Of a DNA stretch of 64,000 nt, positions 1 to 8,874 are shown piece by piece. The notes under the pieces are model-generated. The model worked only from the letters and a program-made list of their open reading frames with translations, had not been told where the DNA came from and did no database searches. Origin of the DNA: Nocardia iowensis (GTDB lineage: Bacteria; Actinomycetota; Actinomycetes; Mycobacteriales; Mycobacteriaceae); NCBI RefSeq assembly GCF_019222765.1, contig NZ_CP078145.1, positions 2,914,001 to 2,978,000 of the forward strand, read 5' to 3'. How positions within the stretch are numbered: position 1 is the first letter of the stretch; every line of letters starts with the position of its first letter. The translations under genes and the position numbers were made by a program.

Positions 1-2
1 GC

Positions 3-1091
3 TCCGGCCAGGCCGGACTGCTGACGACGGTCACGCTGCTGGTTTCCGCGCTCGGCGGCGCGCTGGCCGGTGTGCTCGCCGACAAGATCGGTCGGGTCCG
101 CACCCTCCAGCTCACCGTCGCCACCTACACGCTGTTCACCGTGCTGTGCGGCTTCGCGCCGAACTTCGAAACCCTGTTGGTATTCCGGGCATTACAAGGT
201 CTCGGCTTCGGCGGCGAGTGGGCCGCGGGCGCGATTCTGGTCGCCGAATACGCCCAGACCAAGTACCGGGGCCGGGCGGTCGCCTATGTGCAGAGCTCCT
301 GGGCGGTCGGCTGGGGCTTGGCGGTGCTGGTCTACACGTTGGTCTTCCAATTCGTCAGCGAGGACCTGGCCTGGCGGGTGCTGTTCTGGACCGGTGCGCT
401 GCCCGCTCTGCTCATCGTCTGGGTCCGCCGCAATCTGACCGATTCCGAGACGGTCACCCAGCGACGCGAGTCGGCGGGCAAGCGGGCCGGATCGTTCCTG
501 ACGATCTTCCGGGGAGACCTGATCCGGACGACGCTGTTCGCCTCGCTGCTGGCCACCGGCGTCCAAGGCGGCTACTACACCCTCGCCACCTGGCTGCCCA
601 CCTTCCTGAAGAAGAGCAGGCACCTGAATGTCGTTGGCACCGGCGGTTATCTGTTCCTGCTGATCGGCGGCGCGTTCCTCGGCTACGTCACCGGTGGCAT
701 CCTCGCCGACCGGCTCGGCCGCAAACGCACCATCCAACTGTTCGCCGTGTTGTCGATGATCTTCATGGTCGGCTATATCCAGGTTCCGGAGGGGGCGAAC
801 ACCTTGGTGCTGTTCCTCGGCTTCCCGCTCGGCTTCTGCACCTCGGCCATCTTCTCCAGCTTCGGCTCGTTCCTCTCCGAGCTGTACCCGACCGCCTCGC
901 GCGGCACCGGGCAGGGCTTCACCTACAACTTCGGCCGCGCGGTCGGCGCGATATTTCCCACTGCTGTCGGCTTTTTGGCATCCACCACGCTGGGCCTGAC
1001 GGGGGCCATGATGTTCGGCGCGCTCGGCTATCTGATCGCGGTGATCGCGCTGTTCGGTCTGCCGGAAACCCGCGGTCGCGAACTAGCCTGA
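3..1091 (+). CDS. MFS transporter, 5' end outside window
   Basis: Major facilitator superfamily carrier in the cytoplasmic membrane. The frame is open from the left edge, so the N-terminus (about the first two helices) is missing. The visible part has the loop 2-3 signature (LADKIGRVRT), repeated in the second half as LADRLGRKRT, with about ten hydrophobic helices, and ends PETRGREL as in sugar/aromatic-acid:H+ symporters. Only 10 bases separate it from pxpB, so it is probably co-transcribed with the 5-oxoprolinase genes and may import 5-oxoproline or a related organic acid. The substrate is inferred from position only. Confidence 0.85.
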   Translation, partial: SGQAGLLTTVTLLVSALGGALAGVLADKIGRVRTLQLTVATYTLFTVLCGFAPNFETLLVFRALQGLGFGGEWAAGAILVAEYAQTKYRGRAVAYVQSSWAVGWGLAVLVYTLVFQFVSEDLAWRVLFWTGALPALLIVWVRRNLTDSETVTQRRESAGKRAGSFLTIFRGDLIRTTLFASLLATGVQGGYYTLATWLPTFLKKSRHLNVVGTGGYLFLLIGGAFLGYVTGGILADRLGRKRTIQLFAVLSMIFMVGYIQVPEGANTLVLFLGFPLGFCTSAIFSSFGSFLSELYPTASRGTGQGFTYNFGRAVGAIFPTAVGFLASTTLGLTGAMMFGALGYLIAVIALFGLPETRGRELA

Positions 1092-1101
1092 AGGAGAACG
1101 G

Positions 1102-1767
1102 ATGTCCGCCATCACCGTGCCGACGGCGCCGCCGCGGATCCTGCCCGCGGGGGATCGGTCGGTGCTCGTCGCCACCGATGACGACGCCGACTTGGTGGCG
1201 TTCATCGACCTGCTTCGCCACGAGTTGCCTTCGGGTGTAGACGATTTCCTGCCCGCCGCGCAGACGGTTCTGATCACGATGACCGACACGGCGGACTGTC
1301 GGGTGGTCGAGCAGCGACTGCGAGAGCTGTTCCGCAGCGCGCAGGCGTCCGGTGGGATCGGGACGGCTGCGCAACCGGACGAGATCCGCACGATTCCGGT
1401 TCGTTACGACGGTCCGGATCTGGAAAGTGTTGCGGCACAGTTGGGTATCACGGTCCGCGAGGTAATCACCGCCCACACCCGCGCGTTGTGGCGATGCGCC
1501 TTCATCGGCTTCGCGCCTGGTTTCGGCTATCTCGAAACCGCCGAACCCGGCCTGGCCGTACCGCGCCGAGCGGAAGCACGGACCTCGGTGCCCGCGGGGG
1601 CGGTCGCGTTGGCCGACGGGTACAGCGCTGTCTACCCGCGGCGATCACCCGGCGGGTGGCAGCTCATCGGCACCACGGACGTCCGCATGTGGGATCTCGG
1701 CCGAGCCGAACCGTCCCTGCTGCGGCCGGGCACCCGAGTCCGTTTCACCGAGGCGGCGCTCGAATGA
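1102..1767 (+). CDS. pxpB: 5-oxoprolinase subunit PxpB (KipI/allophanate hydrolase subunit 1-like)
   Basis: 221 residues, usual length for PxpB. With PxpA and PxpC it forms the ATP-dependent bacterial 5-oxoprolinase, which opens pyroglutamate to glutamate in the cytoplasm. The family core FIGFAPGFGYLE is present, followed by VPRR and the S-P-GGWQLIG stretch. The start has an AAGGAGA ribosome site 5 bases upstream. Its stop overlaps the next start (ATGA). PxpA (LamB/YcsF type) is not in the window and may lie left of the edge. Older annotations call this allophanate hydrolase subunit 1 or KipI. Confidence 0.9.
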   Translation: MSAITVPTAPPRILPAGDRSVLVATDDDADLVAFIDLLRHELPSGVDDFLPAAQTVLITMTDTADCRVVEQRLRELFRSAQASGGIGTAAQPDEIRTIPVRYDGPDLESVAAQLGITVREVITAHTRALWRCAFIGFAPGFGYLETAEPGLAVPRRAEARTSVPAGAVALADGYSAVYPRRSPGGWQLIGTTDVRMWDLGRAEPSLLRPGTRVRFTEAALE

Positions 1768-2642
1768 GCCGTGCCGCGCTACGCATCCTCGATCCCGGGC
1801 CGTTGAGCACCATTCAGGACCTCGGCAGGCCCGGCTGGTTCTCGATCGGTGTCGGGGTATCCGGTGCGGCCGATCGGCGTTCACTGAAACTGGCGAATCG
1901 ACTCCTCGGCAATCCCGAGGATGCTGCGGGCATCGAAATTTTGCTCGGCGGACTGGAACTCGTGGCCGAAGGGCCGGTGCTGCTCGCGGTGACCGGTGCC
2001 GATGCGCCGATCACCGTGGACGGGGTCGCCCATGCGCACGCGTCGGTCATCTCGTTGCGGGCCGGGCAGCGGCTGAAGCTCGGTATGGCCGCTGCCGGGT
2101 TGCGCGTGTACGTCGGGGTGCGTGGTGGCATCGCCGTCGATGAGATTCTCGGCTCGCGCAGCAGGGACACTCTCGCGGGTCTCGGCCCCGATCCGTTGAC
2201 CGCCGGGGTGGCGCTGGGCGTCGGCGCCGCGCAGGCGTACCCGTGGCCGAATGTCGCTGTGGCACCGGTGCCTTCGATGAACTCGGGTGTTGTCACCGTT
2301 GGAGTTCTGCTGGGTCCGCGCGACGACTGGTTCACCGATCCGCGGTCGCTGTTCACCGGTGCCTGGCAGATGAGCGACCGCGCCGATCGCGTCGGCGTGC
2401 GACTGGCCCGCGTCGGCGACGGCCCACCGCTGATACGGATCAACGACAAGGAGTTGCCGACCGAAGGCATGCCGCTCGGCGCGATCCAGGTCCAACCGAG
2501 TGGCGAGCCGGTGGTCTTCCTCGCCGACCACCCGATCACCGGCGGTTATCCGGTGATCGGCGTCGTGGTCACCCCTGACGTCGACTTGCTCGCCCAGCTA
2601 CGCCCTGGGCAGCATCTGCGGTTTCGCCCCGCACCGTCGTAA
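1764..2642 (+). CDS. pxpC: 5-oxoprolinase subunit PxpC (KipA-like biotin-dependent carboxyltransferase family)
   Basis: 292 residues. The N-terminus (LRILDPGPLSTIQDLGRPGW) and the GVSGAADRRSL, NP-DAAGIEILLGG and YVGVRGGI motifs are diagnostic of the PxpC/KipA family. It pairs with PxpB to make the catalytic unit of 5-oxoprolinase. The chosen ATG overlaps the pxpB stop by 4 bases, implying translational coupling. The frame stays open further upstream, but that part only shadows pxpB. Confidence 0.9.
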   Translation: MSRAALRILDPGPLSTIQDLGRPGWFSIGVGVSGAADRRSLKLANRLLGNPEDAAGIEILLGGLELVAEGPVLLAVTGADAPITVDGVAHAHASVISLRAGQRLKLGMAAAGLRVYVGVRGGIAVDEILGSRSRDTLAGLGPDPLTAGVALGVGAAQAYPWPNVAVAPVPSMNSGVVTVGVLLGPRDDWFTDPRSLFTGAWQMSDRADRVGVRLARVGDGPPLIRINDKELPTEGMPLGAIQVQPSGEPVVFLADHPITGGYPVIGVVVTPDVDLLAQLRPGQHLRFRPAPS

Positions 2643-2765
2643 CAGGCTGACCCGACTAGGTTCCGGGTTGAACCGCTACGCTCGGCGACACCTTAGTTAA
2701 CTACCAACGCGTTTATGCAGCTTGCACAGCGGCGGCGCGCAAATCCTGGCTAGTTGCGTAGTGAC

Positions 2766-2780
2766 ACGGCCTTCGGCCGT
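2766..2780. terminator. Short GC hairpin after pxpBC
   Basis: ACGGCC-TTC-GGCCGT, a perfect six-pair stem with a three-base loop, in the 257-base gap between pxpC and the lipase gene. There is no T-run. It could terminate the pxp operon or be a leader structure for the lipase. A separate 10-base palindrome TAGTTAACTA lies at 2694-2703. Confidence 0.35.
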
Positions 2781-2899
2781 CCTGTGCAATAGGAACTCTT
2801 CCGGTCCATCGGGCGCTCGGATGGTGTCCCGGTTGGCGGCCGCTGTTATCGGCGGCTTCTGGCTCTGCTGTCCATCAAGCCTGATGAAGGAACTGGATC

Positions 2900-4216
2900 G
2901 TGATCGGTTTTCGCTGTGCCACATTCGCTGTCGGGTTCGCTCTCGCTGCTTCGCTCACGGTTGCCGGGACGGCGACCGCCGGTCCCGACTCCGGCCCGGT
3001 GGGCGGCCAGCCCACCTGGCCGGTCCGGCCCGATGAGAACCAATTTCCGCCGCTGCCGAGCGAAACCGACATCTACCCCTTCATCCCCGTCCCGATGCCC
3101 GCGGACGACCGCTGGTACGACGATCCGGCCGACCTCGATCGCTACGCCAACGGTGACGTGATCCGCAAACGCGTGGTGACCAGCTACCTGCTCGGGGTGC
3201 CGTGGCCGCCGGTGCACACCGAACAGATCCTGTACCGCTCCACCAACAGCCATGATGAGCCGATCACCACCGCGACCACGGTGATGATCCCGGGCATTCC
3301 GTGGCTGGGACCGGGGTCGCGCCCGGTGATCTCCTATCAGGAGGCAATCGACGGTCTGGATCCCGCGTGCAACCCCTCGCATACCGTGCGCGCGGGCACC
3401 ATGAAGGAAACCCAACTGCTGCTGCAATTCCTCGGCGAGGGCATGGCGGTGTCGATCCCGGACTTCAACGGCAAAACCAGCACGACGCTGGCGCCGAGCG
3501 AGGGCCGCATGGTGCTCGACGGCGTCCGGGCGACCCGGCGCGCCGGCTTGGGCCTGGCCGACTCGGCGATCGGGTTGTGGGGATATTCCGGCGGCGGCAG
3601 CGCCAGTGCCTGGGCGGCCGAACTACACCGGAGCTACGCCCCTGAACTACCGATCAAGGGCAGCGCCCAAGGCGGCGTGCCCGGTGACAAGCACGCGATG
3701 ACCATGTTCGCTATGGACGCGGGAGCAGGCATTGCGGGGCAAGCCGATTTCGTCGGCTGGATCTGGCTGATCGGCTTGTCCAGGGAGTTCCCCGACCAGA
3801 TGCCGCTCGACAAATACCTCACCGACGACGGCATGACCATCGTCCACGATATGGAACGCCGATGCCTCTACACCGCGGCCGCCACCGGCGCATGGCGCCC
3901 ACTGAAGAACTACCTGAAGGACCCGCAAGCCTTCCTCGCCCCCGACATCCAAGCCGTCCTGCACCAAGACAGCCTCGGCTACGCCGACACCCCGGACATC
4001 CCGATCGCCATGTGGCACTCCACCACCGACCCGATCGTCCCGATCGCCGCCATCGAGCCCGTCGTCCAGCGCTACTGCGCCGCGGGCACAAACCTTCGTT
4101 TCTTCAGAATCCCGGCCTCCGAGCATATTTCGGCGGAGCTTATCGGCTACGAGCCATCGCTGCTATGGCTCACCGCCGTTTTGGCGGGCGCCGACCCGGG
4201 CCCGACCACCTGCTGA
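2900..4216 (+). CDS. Secreted LIP-family lipase/esterase
   Basis: 438 residues. An N-terminal signal peptide ends near residue 28 (TATAGP), so the enzyme is exported. The alpha/beta-hydrolase nucleophile is Ser230 in GYSGG, a lipase-type G-x-S-x-G. Late in the protein come D-I-P-I-AMWHSTTDPIVP, holding the acid, and SEHIS, holding the His. Paralogous LIP-family secretory lipases are typical of Nocardia and relatives and hydrolyse acylglycerols outside the cell. The GTG start has GAAGGA 9 bases upstream. It stands alone between the pxp operon and the convergent kynurenine operon. Confidence 0.88.
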   Translation: MIGFRCATFAVGFALAASLTVAGTATAGPDSGPVGGQPTWPVRPDENQFPPLPSETDIYPFIPVPMPADDRWYDDPADLDRYANGDVIRKRVVTSYLLGVPWPPVHTEQILYRSTNSHDEPITTATTVMIPGIPWLGPGSRPVISYQEAIDGLDPACNPSHTVRAGTMKETQLLLQFLGEGMAVSIPDFNGKTSTTLAPSEGRMVLDGVRATRRAGLGLADSAIGLWGYSGGGSASAWAAELHRSYAPELPIKGSAQGGVPGDKHAMTMFAMDAGAGIAGQADFVGWIWLIGLSREFPDQMPLDKYLTDDGMTIVHDMERRCLYTAAATGAWRPLKNYLKDPQAFLAPDIQAVLHQDSLGYADTPDIPIAMWHSTTDPIVPIAAIEPVVQRYCAAGTNLRFFRIPASEHISAELIGYEPSLLWLTAVLAGADPGPTTC

Positions 4217-4264
4217 CCGGAAAGGCGTTGGAAAGACAGCAGTTTCGGGGGGAAGTTGGTGAGC

Positions 4265-5131
4265 TCAGCCCGCCATGGTTCTGGCAATGCTCGACCGGAC
4301 CCACCGTCGGCTGGGCTCCAGACAACGCTGTTGCGCGTCCGCGAACAGGCGAACGCTGGCGGGCCCCGGCCAGTCGGCGGGGAGCATGGTCGCGGGGAGG
4401 CCGGGGTCGAGATAGGGGATGATGCGCCATTCGTCGAGCAGGGGGACGAATAGGTCGAATGCCTTTCGGTCGGTGAGGTTTTCGAGGGTGACGATGCCTC
4501 GGTGACGGTCGAGGAATGCGCGGTGCCGCCCGGCCAGGGCAGGCAGGTCCCACCACTGTGTCGCCGCTTCGCGCAGGGTGCCGGGGACCGAAAGATCGGT
4601 CGCGCGAAAGGATGTCACGTAGGCGCCGAGGCCAAGTGCCGAGACGATCGCGGACGCTTCCGCGGCCAGATATTCCGGGCAGATCCACAGGCCCGCGGAG
4701 ACCGTGCCGCAGCCGATCGAGGACAGGCGGCGTCGCAATTGGTGTCGTGCGGGGCGCTGGGATTCCGGTATCCCGAATGAAATCAGGTGCCAGGCATCGC
4801 CATCGGCCATCTGCCGGAAGCCGAAGATTCGAGGGTCGCCGCGCGAATACATCGCTTCGGCGGCGGCGGTGAGGCGGTATCCGTTGCGTCCGTCTCGCGT
4901 CTCGGCGTCGAGCACGCCCTTGCTCTTCAGCCGGGCGACGGCCGTCCTGGTGCTCTGTTCCGGCACGCCGAGCCCGGCCAGCAGGGCGCCGAAGTCGGCG
5001 ATGGCGATCCATCCGCCGAGGTCGCGAACGTAGGCGCCGAGTACGGTCCTGGCCAGCGAGGTGGCGCTGCCCGGCCGCGAATCGATGTCGTCGAGGACGG
5101 CCCCGGCGGGGTCAATCCGTGGTGAGTTCAT
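4265..5131 (-). CDS. PaaX-family transcriptional regulator, last gene of kynurenine operon
   Basis: 288 residues, typical PaaX length. The N-terminal winged helix (residues about 25-80: LARTVLGAYVRD, LGVPEQSTRTAVARLKSKG, GRNGYRLTAAA) is followed by the PaaX C-terminal region with W-L-I-F-IPESQR and LRRRLSSIGCGTVSAGLWICP. PaaX proteins are repressors that respond to CoA thioesters. This one overlaps the kynureninase 3' end by 20 bases, so it is likely a cluster-specific regulator answering to a tryptophan catabolite, possibly anthraniloyl-CoA (inference). The ATG was preferred to a GTG one codon upstream. The inverted repeat at 7246-7283 is a candidate target. Confidence 0.85.
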   Translation of the reverse strand: MNSPRIDPAGAVLDDIDSRPGSATSLARTVLGAYVRDLGGWIAIADFGALLAGLGVPEQSTRTAVARLKSKGVLDAETRDGRNGYRLTAAAEAMYSRGDPRIFGFRQMADGDAWHLISFGIPESQRPARHQLRRRLSSIGCGTVSAGLWICPEYLAAEASAIVSALGLGAYVTSFRATDLSVPGTLREAATQWWDLPALAGRHRAFLDRHRGIVTLENLTDRKAFDLFVPLLDEWRIIPYLDPGLPATMLPADWPGPASVRLFADAQQRCLEPSRRWVRSSIARTMAG

Positions 5132-6347
5132 CACGAATAGCCGACACTCCGGCGAGTACCTCGGCGAAAGTAGTGCTCAGCGGGCTCAGGCCGATCCGGA
5201 TGCCTTGCGGCGGGCGGAAGTCCGGGATGACGCCCCGTTGCCAGAGTCGCGCGGTGATCTCCTTGAATCGTGGGTGGTCGATCGTCACGTGGCCACCACG
5301 GCGGGCTGGGTCGGTGGGTGAGGATACCCGCACGCCCAACGGCACCAGCGACGACCGCGCGAGTTCGAGCGCGAATTCGGTGAGGGCGACCGACTTCGAC
5401 CGCACGGCCGCCATCCCGACCTCCTCGATCAGGTCGAGCGTGTCCTGGATCGGGAGCATGCCGATGATCGCCGGTGTGCCGCTGATGATCCGCCGGATGC
5501 CGGTGGCGGGGACGTACCCCTGCGCCATCTCGAAGGGACTCTCCCGACCCATCCAGCCCCAGATCGGCTGCGTGAAATCGGCGAGGTGCTCGGCTCGGAC
5601 ATACCCGAACGCGGGCGCACCCGGCCCGCCGTTCAGATACTTGTAGGTGCAGCCGACCGCGAAATCGACTGCCCACGAATCGAGTTCGATCTCCACCGCG
5701 CCCGCCGAATGACACAGATCGAGGAGCAGCATGGCGCCCGCGTCGTGCGTGACGGCGGAAATGGCGGCGGCGTCGAGCAGGTATCCGGATCGGTAGGCGA
5801 CGTGACTGAGCACGACGAGTGCGGTGCGCTCGCAAACAACGTCGGCGACGTCTTGTGCGGTGACGCCGCCGGTGAACTCGGGTTCGATCCAGCGCAATGT
5901 CAGATCGAGCTCGCCCGCGATCGCTTCGAGCAGGTACCGGTCGGTGGGGAAGTTGTCGCGGTCGAGCACGATCTCGGTGCGCCCTGGCCGCAGCGCGAGG
6001 GCGCCGCGGGCCAGCTTGTACAGCAGCACGGTGGTCGAGTCGCCGATCGTGGTCTGCCCGGCGGCGGCACCGAGCACCGCGGCGCCGATCCGGTCACCGA
6101 TCGTCACGGGCAGGTCGAACCACTGCTCGTCCCAGCCGCGGATGAGCCGGCCGCCCCACGCCTCGGCGACGAAGGCGGTGAGCCGCTCGGCGGTCGCCCG
6201 GGTGGGGCGCCCGAGTGAGTTGCCGTCGAGGTAGGCGACGATCTCCGGATCGTCGCTGCCCAGAAATCGGCTCGGGTATCCACGCAGCGGATCGGCCTCG
6301 TCGAGAGCGCGTGCGCGCATGGCGAAGTCGAGCGGTGTGGTCGTCAT
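5112..6347 (-). CDS. kynU: Kynureninase
   Basis: 411 residues, PLP-dependent aspartate-aminotransferase fold. It cleaves kynurenine to anthranilate and alanine. The PLP lysine is K236 in VGCTYKYLNGGPG. The substrate-pocket motif YLDGNSLGRP is near residue 40, the PLP-contact Asp is in LLLDLCHSAGA (about 206-216), and GWMGRESPFEM is also characteristic. It starts 4 bases after the TDO stop. An in-frame longer start exists but falls inside TDO. No 3-hydroxylase or 3-HAA dioxygenase is visible here, so the end product is probably anthranilate. Confidence 0.95.
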   Translation of the reverse strand: MTTTPLDFAMRARALDEADPLRGYPSRFLGSDDPEIVAYLDGNSLGRPTRATAERLTAFVAEAWGGRLIRGWDEQWFDLPVTIGDRIGAAVLGAAAGQTTIGDSTTVLLYKLARGALALRPGRTEIVLDRDNFPTDRYLLEAIAGELDLTLRWIEPEFTGGVTAQDVADVVCERTALVVLSHVAYRSGYLLDAAAISAVTHDAGAMLLLDLCHSAGAVEIELDSWAVDFAVGCTYKYLNGGPGAPAFGYVRAEHLADFTQPIWGWMGRESPFEMAQGYVPATGIRRIISGTPAIIGMLPIQDTLDLIEEVGMAAVRSKSVALTEFALELARSSLVPLGVRVSSPTDPARRGGHVTIDHPRFKEITARLWQRGVIPDFRPPQGIRIGLSPLSTTFAEVLAGVSAIRDELTTD

Positions 6348-6351
6348 GGTG

Positions 6352-7206
6352 TCAGCGTCCGATCTCCGTGCGTACGGCGAACAGTTCAGGGAAGAAGGTG
6401 AGGTCGAGCGCGCGCTGCAGGAACCCGACCCCACTGGATCCGCCGGTGCCGCGCTTCATGCCGATGGTGCGCAGCACGGTGCGCATGTGCCGGAACCGCC
6501 ACAGCTGGAAGTTCTCCTCTAGGTCCACCAGCTCTTCGAATGTCTCGTAGACCGACCAATGTTGCTGGGGCGCTTCGTAAACGGACTTGACCAAGGGGAG
6601 TAGGTCGGGATCGAGTACATAGGCCTTCGTCACGTCCCGATCCAGCGTCGAGCGCGGCACGTCGAGCCCCGTTCGCGCGGCATGGTGCCAAAACGCGTCG
6701 TAGAGGCTGGGTTCGTGCAGCAGCGTGTGCAACTCCTTGTGCGCCACGGGATCTGCTTCGAAGACCGGAAGCATGGAGGCATTCTTGTTGCCGAGAATGA
6801 ACTCGATGGCTCGATATTGCGCCGACTGGAAACCCGACGAGTTCCCGAGTACGCCACGGAATTGGGCGTACTCGGTGGGGGTCAGCGTCGCCAGCACGGA
6901 CCACTGTTCGGTGAGTGTCTTCTGGATGTGCTTCACGCGGGCAATGCATTTGAGTGCGATGCCGACGTCGTCGGCGTCGAAACCCGCACGCGCCGCCCGG
7001 GTTTCGTGCAGGACGAGTTTGAGCCACAGCTCGGTGGTCTGGTGCTGGATGATGAACAGCAACTCGTCGTGGTGCTCCGGCCTGCTGACCGGGTGTTGCG
7101 CGCTGAGCAAGGTGTTCAGGTCGAGATAGCCGCTGTAGCTCATGCGGGAGCTGAAGTCGGTGACGATGTCGTGTTCGAGGGCGCGGGTATTGTGCTCGAC
7201 GGTCAT
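6352..7206 (-). CDS. kynA: Tryptophan 2,3-dioxygenase
   Basis: 284 residues, usual bacterial TDO length. Heme enzyme opening the indole ring of L-tryptophan to N-formylkynurenine. Diagnostic motifs are SYSGYLDLNTLLSAQ, LFIIQHQTTELWLKL, SSGFQSAQYR and, near the end, LWRFRHMRTVLRTIG-KRGTGG. The ATG at 7206 has GGGGA about 6 bases upstream, whereas the ATG 12 bases earlier has no good ribosome site. First gene of a three-gene minus-strand operon, with the formamidase divergent across 87 bases. Confidence 0.95.
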   Translation of the reverse strand: MTVEHNTRALEHDIVTDFSSRMSYSGYLDLNTLLSAQHPVSRPEHHDELLFIIQHQTTELWLKLVLHETRAARAGFDADDVGIALKCIARVKHIQKTLTEQWSVLATLTPTEYAQFRGVLGNSSGFQSAQYRAIEFILGNKNASMLPVFEADPVAHKELHTLLHEPSLYDAFWHHAARTGLDVPRSTLDRDVTKAYVLDPDLLPLVKSVYEAPQQHWSVYETFEELVDLEENFQLWRFRHMRTVLRTIGMKRGTGGSSGVGFLQRALDLTFFPELFAVRTEIGR

Positions 7207-7293
7207 GAGAATCCCCATTGGTCGGGTGCTGCCTTGCTCCCACGGTATGACATTATCGTGACGTGCGCTAGGTATGTGTCATAGAATGGGGCC
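7207..7293. promoter_or_regulatory. Divergent kynA/formamidase promoter with inverted repeat
   Basis: The 87-base divergent spacer carries arms TATGACA (7246-7252) and TGTCATA (7277-7283), an exact inverted repeat 24 bases apart. Promoter-like hexamers sit in and around them: TAGAAT (7283-7288) rightward, which would put the transcript start close to the GTG, and ATGACA...GATAAT leftward. A single regulator bound here could control both halves of the pathway. The PaaX-type protein of the operon is the obvious candidate. Confidence 0.5.
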
Positions 7294-8376
7294 GTGGTGA
7301 GCGAGCTGCACGTCGTCTTCGGACCCGATGTGGTCACCCACTGGCGCACGGCCGCGGAATTGCTCGCCGAGGCGTTCGCCGTGCACGAAGTGTCCGGTGA
7401 AGTGGTGCTGACCGGGGATGCGGCCGAGTTCGCGGCCGCCGTTCGCGCCGCCGGTCCGGACGACGAATTCATTGTCGTACCCGGATCGGCCGCATTACCC
7501 GACGATGCCGCTGGACGAGTCGTCCGGGTTGACTTCGGGCGCTGCGAGCTGGACCGTTCCGCCTGCGTGCGCGTGCACATCCGCGGGCGTGGACTTGAAG
7601 GTCTCCGCTACGCCGTGGCCAGCTGGTATTTCCATCGGTTCCATCCTCCGACGGTGGTCGGCTACGGACCGCACCCCTACCAACGAGTGGACATGCGAAT
7701 CCCGTCCGGCCCCGGCCCCTTTCCGGTGGCCGTATTGATCCACGGTGGGTACTGGAAGCCGTGGTGGGATTTCGATCTGATGGACGCGATGGCGGTCGAC
7801 CTCACCTCGCGTGGCTACGCGACCTGGAACGTCGAATATCGGCGGCCCGCCGAATCCGACTGGGCCGCAACGACGGAAGACGTCGCGACCGCGTTCGCCG
7901 CGATCGCCACCGCACCGGAGGCGAGCCGGCTCGACCTGGACCGCATCGTCGTACTTGGCCACTCGGCGGGCGGACAGTTGGCTTTCCGCCTTGCCGCCGA
8001 CACCGCGCCCGCGAGCCTGCGGCCCGCGCTGGTGGTCAGTCTGGCGGGCGTGCTGGATCTCCGGGCCGCTGACCATCGCCACCTGGGCGACGGCGCGGTC
8101 GCGGCGGCCCTCGGGCAGCGCTACTCGCCCGAATCCGAGGTCTACCGGCAGGCATCGCCGATCGCGCGACTCCCGATCGGCGTCCCCCAACTGGTGGTGT
8201 GCGGTTTGCACGATGAGCCGGACATGCTGGAGATGAGCAGGCATTACACCGACCGTGCCGCGGCAGCCAACGACCGTGTCACCATGCTCGAGGCGCCCGG
8301 CGAACACTTCGCGGTGATCGACCCGGGCAGCGAGATCTGGCGTCAGATCGTGCAGTGGCTGGCGAACAACCGCTGA
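7294..8376 (+). CDS. Alpha/beta-hydrolase, probable N-formylkynurenine formamidase, with extra N-terminal domain
   Basis: 360 residues. From about residue 128 on it is a carboxylesterase-fold hydrolase with the oxyanion motif H150-GGYW154 and nucleophile S224 in GHSAG, then CGLHDEPD (acid) and PGEHFAV (His). HGGYW plus GHSAG is the pattern of eukaryotic-type kynurenine formamidases. Position, divergent from TDO and kynureninase, supports hydrolysis of N-formylkynurenine to kynurenine and formate. Residues 1-115 are extra: they resemble a degenerate type II dehydroquinase fold (start ELHVVFGPD; later VVRVDFGRCELDRSACVRVHIRGRG). GTG start; alternative GTG one codon later. Confidence 0.8.
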   Translation: MVSELHVVFGPDVVTHWRTAAELLAEAFAVHEVSGEVVLTGDAAEFAAAVRAAGPDDEFIVVPGSAALPDDAAGRVVRVDFGRCELDRSACVRVHIRGRGLEGLRYAVASWYFHRFHPPTVVGYGPHPYQRVDMRIPSGPGPFPVAVLIHGGYWKPWWDFDLMDAMAVDLTSRGYATWNVEYRRPAESDWAATTEDVATAFAAIATAPEASRLDLDRIVVLGHSAGGQLAFRLAADTAPASLRPALVVSLAGVLDLRAADHRHLGDGAVAAALGQRYSPESEVYRQASPIARLPIGVPQLVVCGLHDEPDMLEMSRHYTDRAAAANDRVTMLEAPGEHFAVIDPGSEIWRQIVQWLANNR

Positions 8377-8380
8377 ACCC

Positions 8381-8839
8381 TCAGCCCTTGGACGGCGGGG
8401 CGGCAGCGCCGTTCGCGCGCGGAGTCAAGGCGAAGAGGGGGATGGTGCGGTCGGTCTTGGTGCGGTAGTCGGCGTAGCTGGAGTAGATGGCGTCGAGTTG
8501 GGGCCAGGCGGTCTCGCGCTCGGCGGCGGACAGTTCGGTGGCGACGACGGGGATGGTTTGCTTGCCGATCTCGACTTCCGCTTCGGGGTTGGCGCGCAGG
8601 TTCAGCACCCAGGCCGGGTGGGTCGGGGCGCCACGATGCGACCCGGCGATCAGGTAGCGGTCACCGACCTGCCGGTACAGCAGCGGTGAGGTGCGGCGCT
8701 GTCCGGATTTGCGTCCGACGGTGTTCAGCAGCAGGATCGGCGCCTGCCCGACCCGGCCGCCGAGCTTCCCGCCGCTGACTCGGTACAGGGATGCGTTGAG
8801 GCGCACGAAGATTCGTTCGAGCTGTTTCTGAATCGGCAT
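8381..8839 (-). CDS. Deazaflavin (F420)-dependent nitroreductase family protein (Ddn-like)
   Basis: 152 residues, split beta-barrel of the nitroreductase/deazaflavin-dependent family found in mycobacteria and Nocardia. Family motifs are LLLNTVGRKSGQRRTSPLLYR, YLIAGSHRGAPTHPAWVLNLRANP and a C-terminal RTIPLFALTPR. Members bind reduced F420 and reduce quinones, nitroaromatics or other acceptors. The physiological substrate is unknown. The gene converges on the formamidase with only 4 bases between stops. Confidence 0.88.
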   Translation of the reverse strand: MPIQKQLERIFVRLNASLYRVSGGKLGGRVGQAPILLLNTVGRKSGQRRTSPLLYRQVGDRYLIAGSHRGAPTHPAWVLNLRANPEAEVEIGKQTIPVVATELSAAERETAWPQLDAIYSSYADYRTKTDRTIPLFALTPRANGAAAPPSKG

Positions 8840-8874
8840 ACCACCAGCCTAAGTCGTCGCCAGAGCTCGATGGG

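Noticed and set aside
2694..2703. TAGTTAACTA palindrome before the lipase
   Set aside because: Ten bases of AT-rich dyad with no known regulator match; too weak for an operator call.
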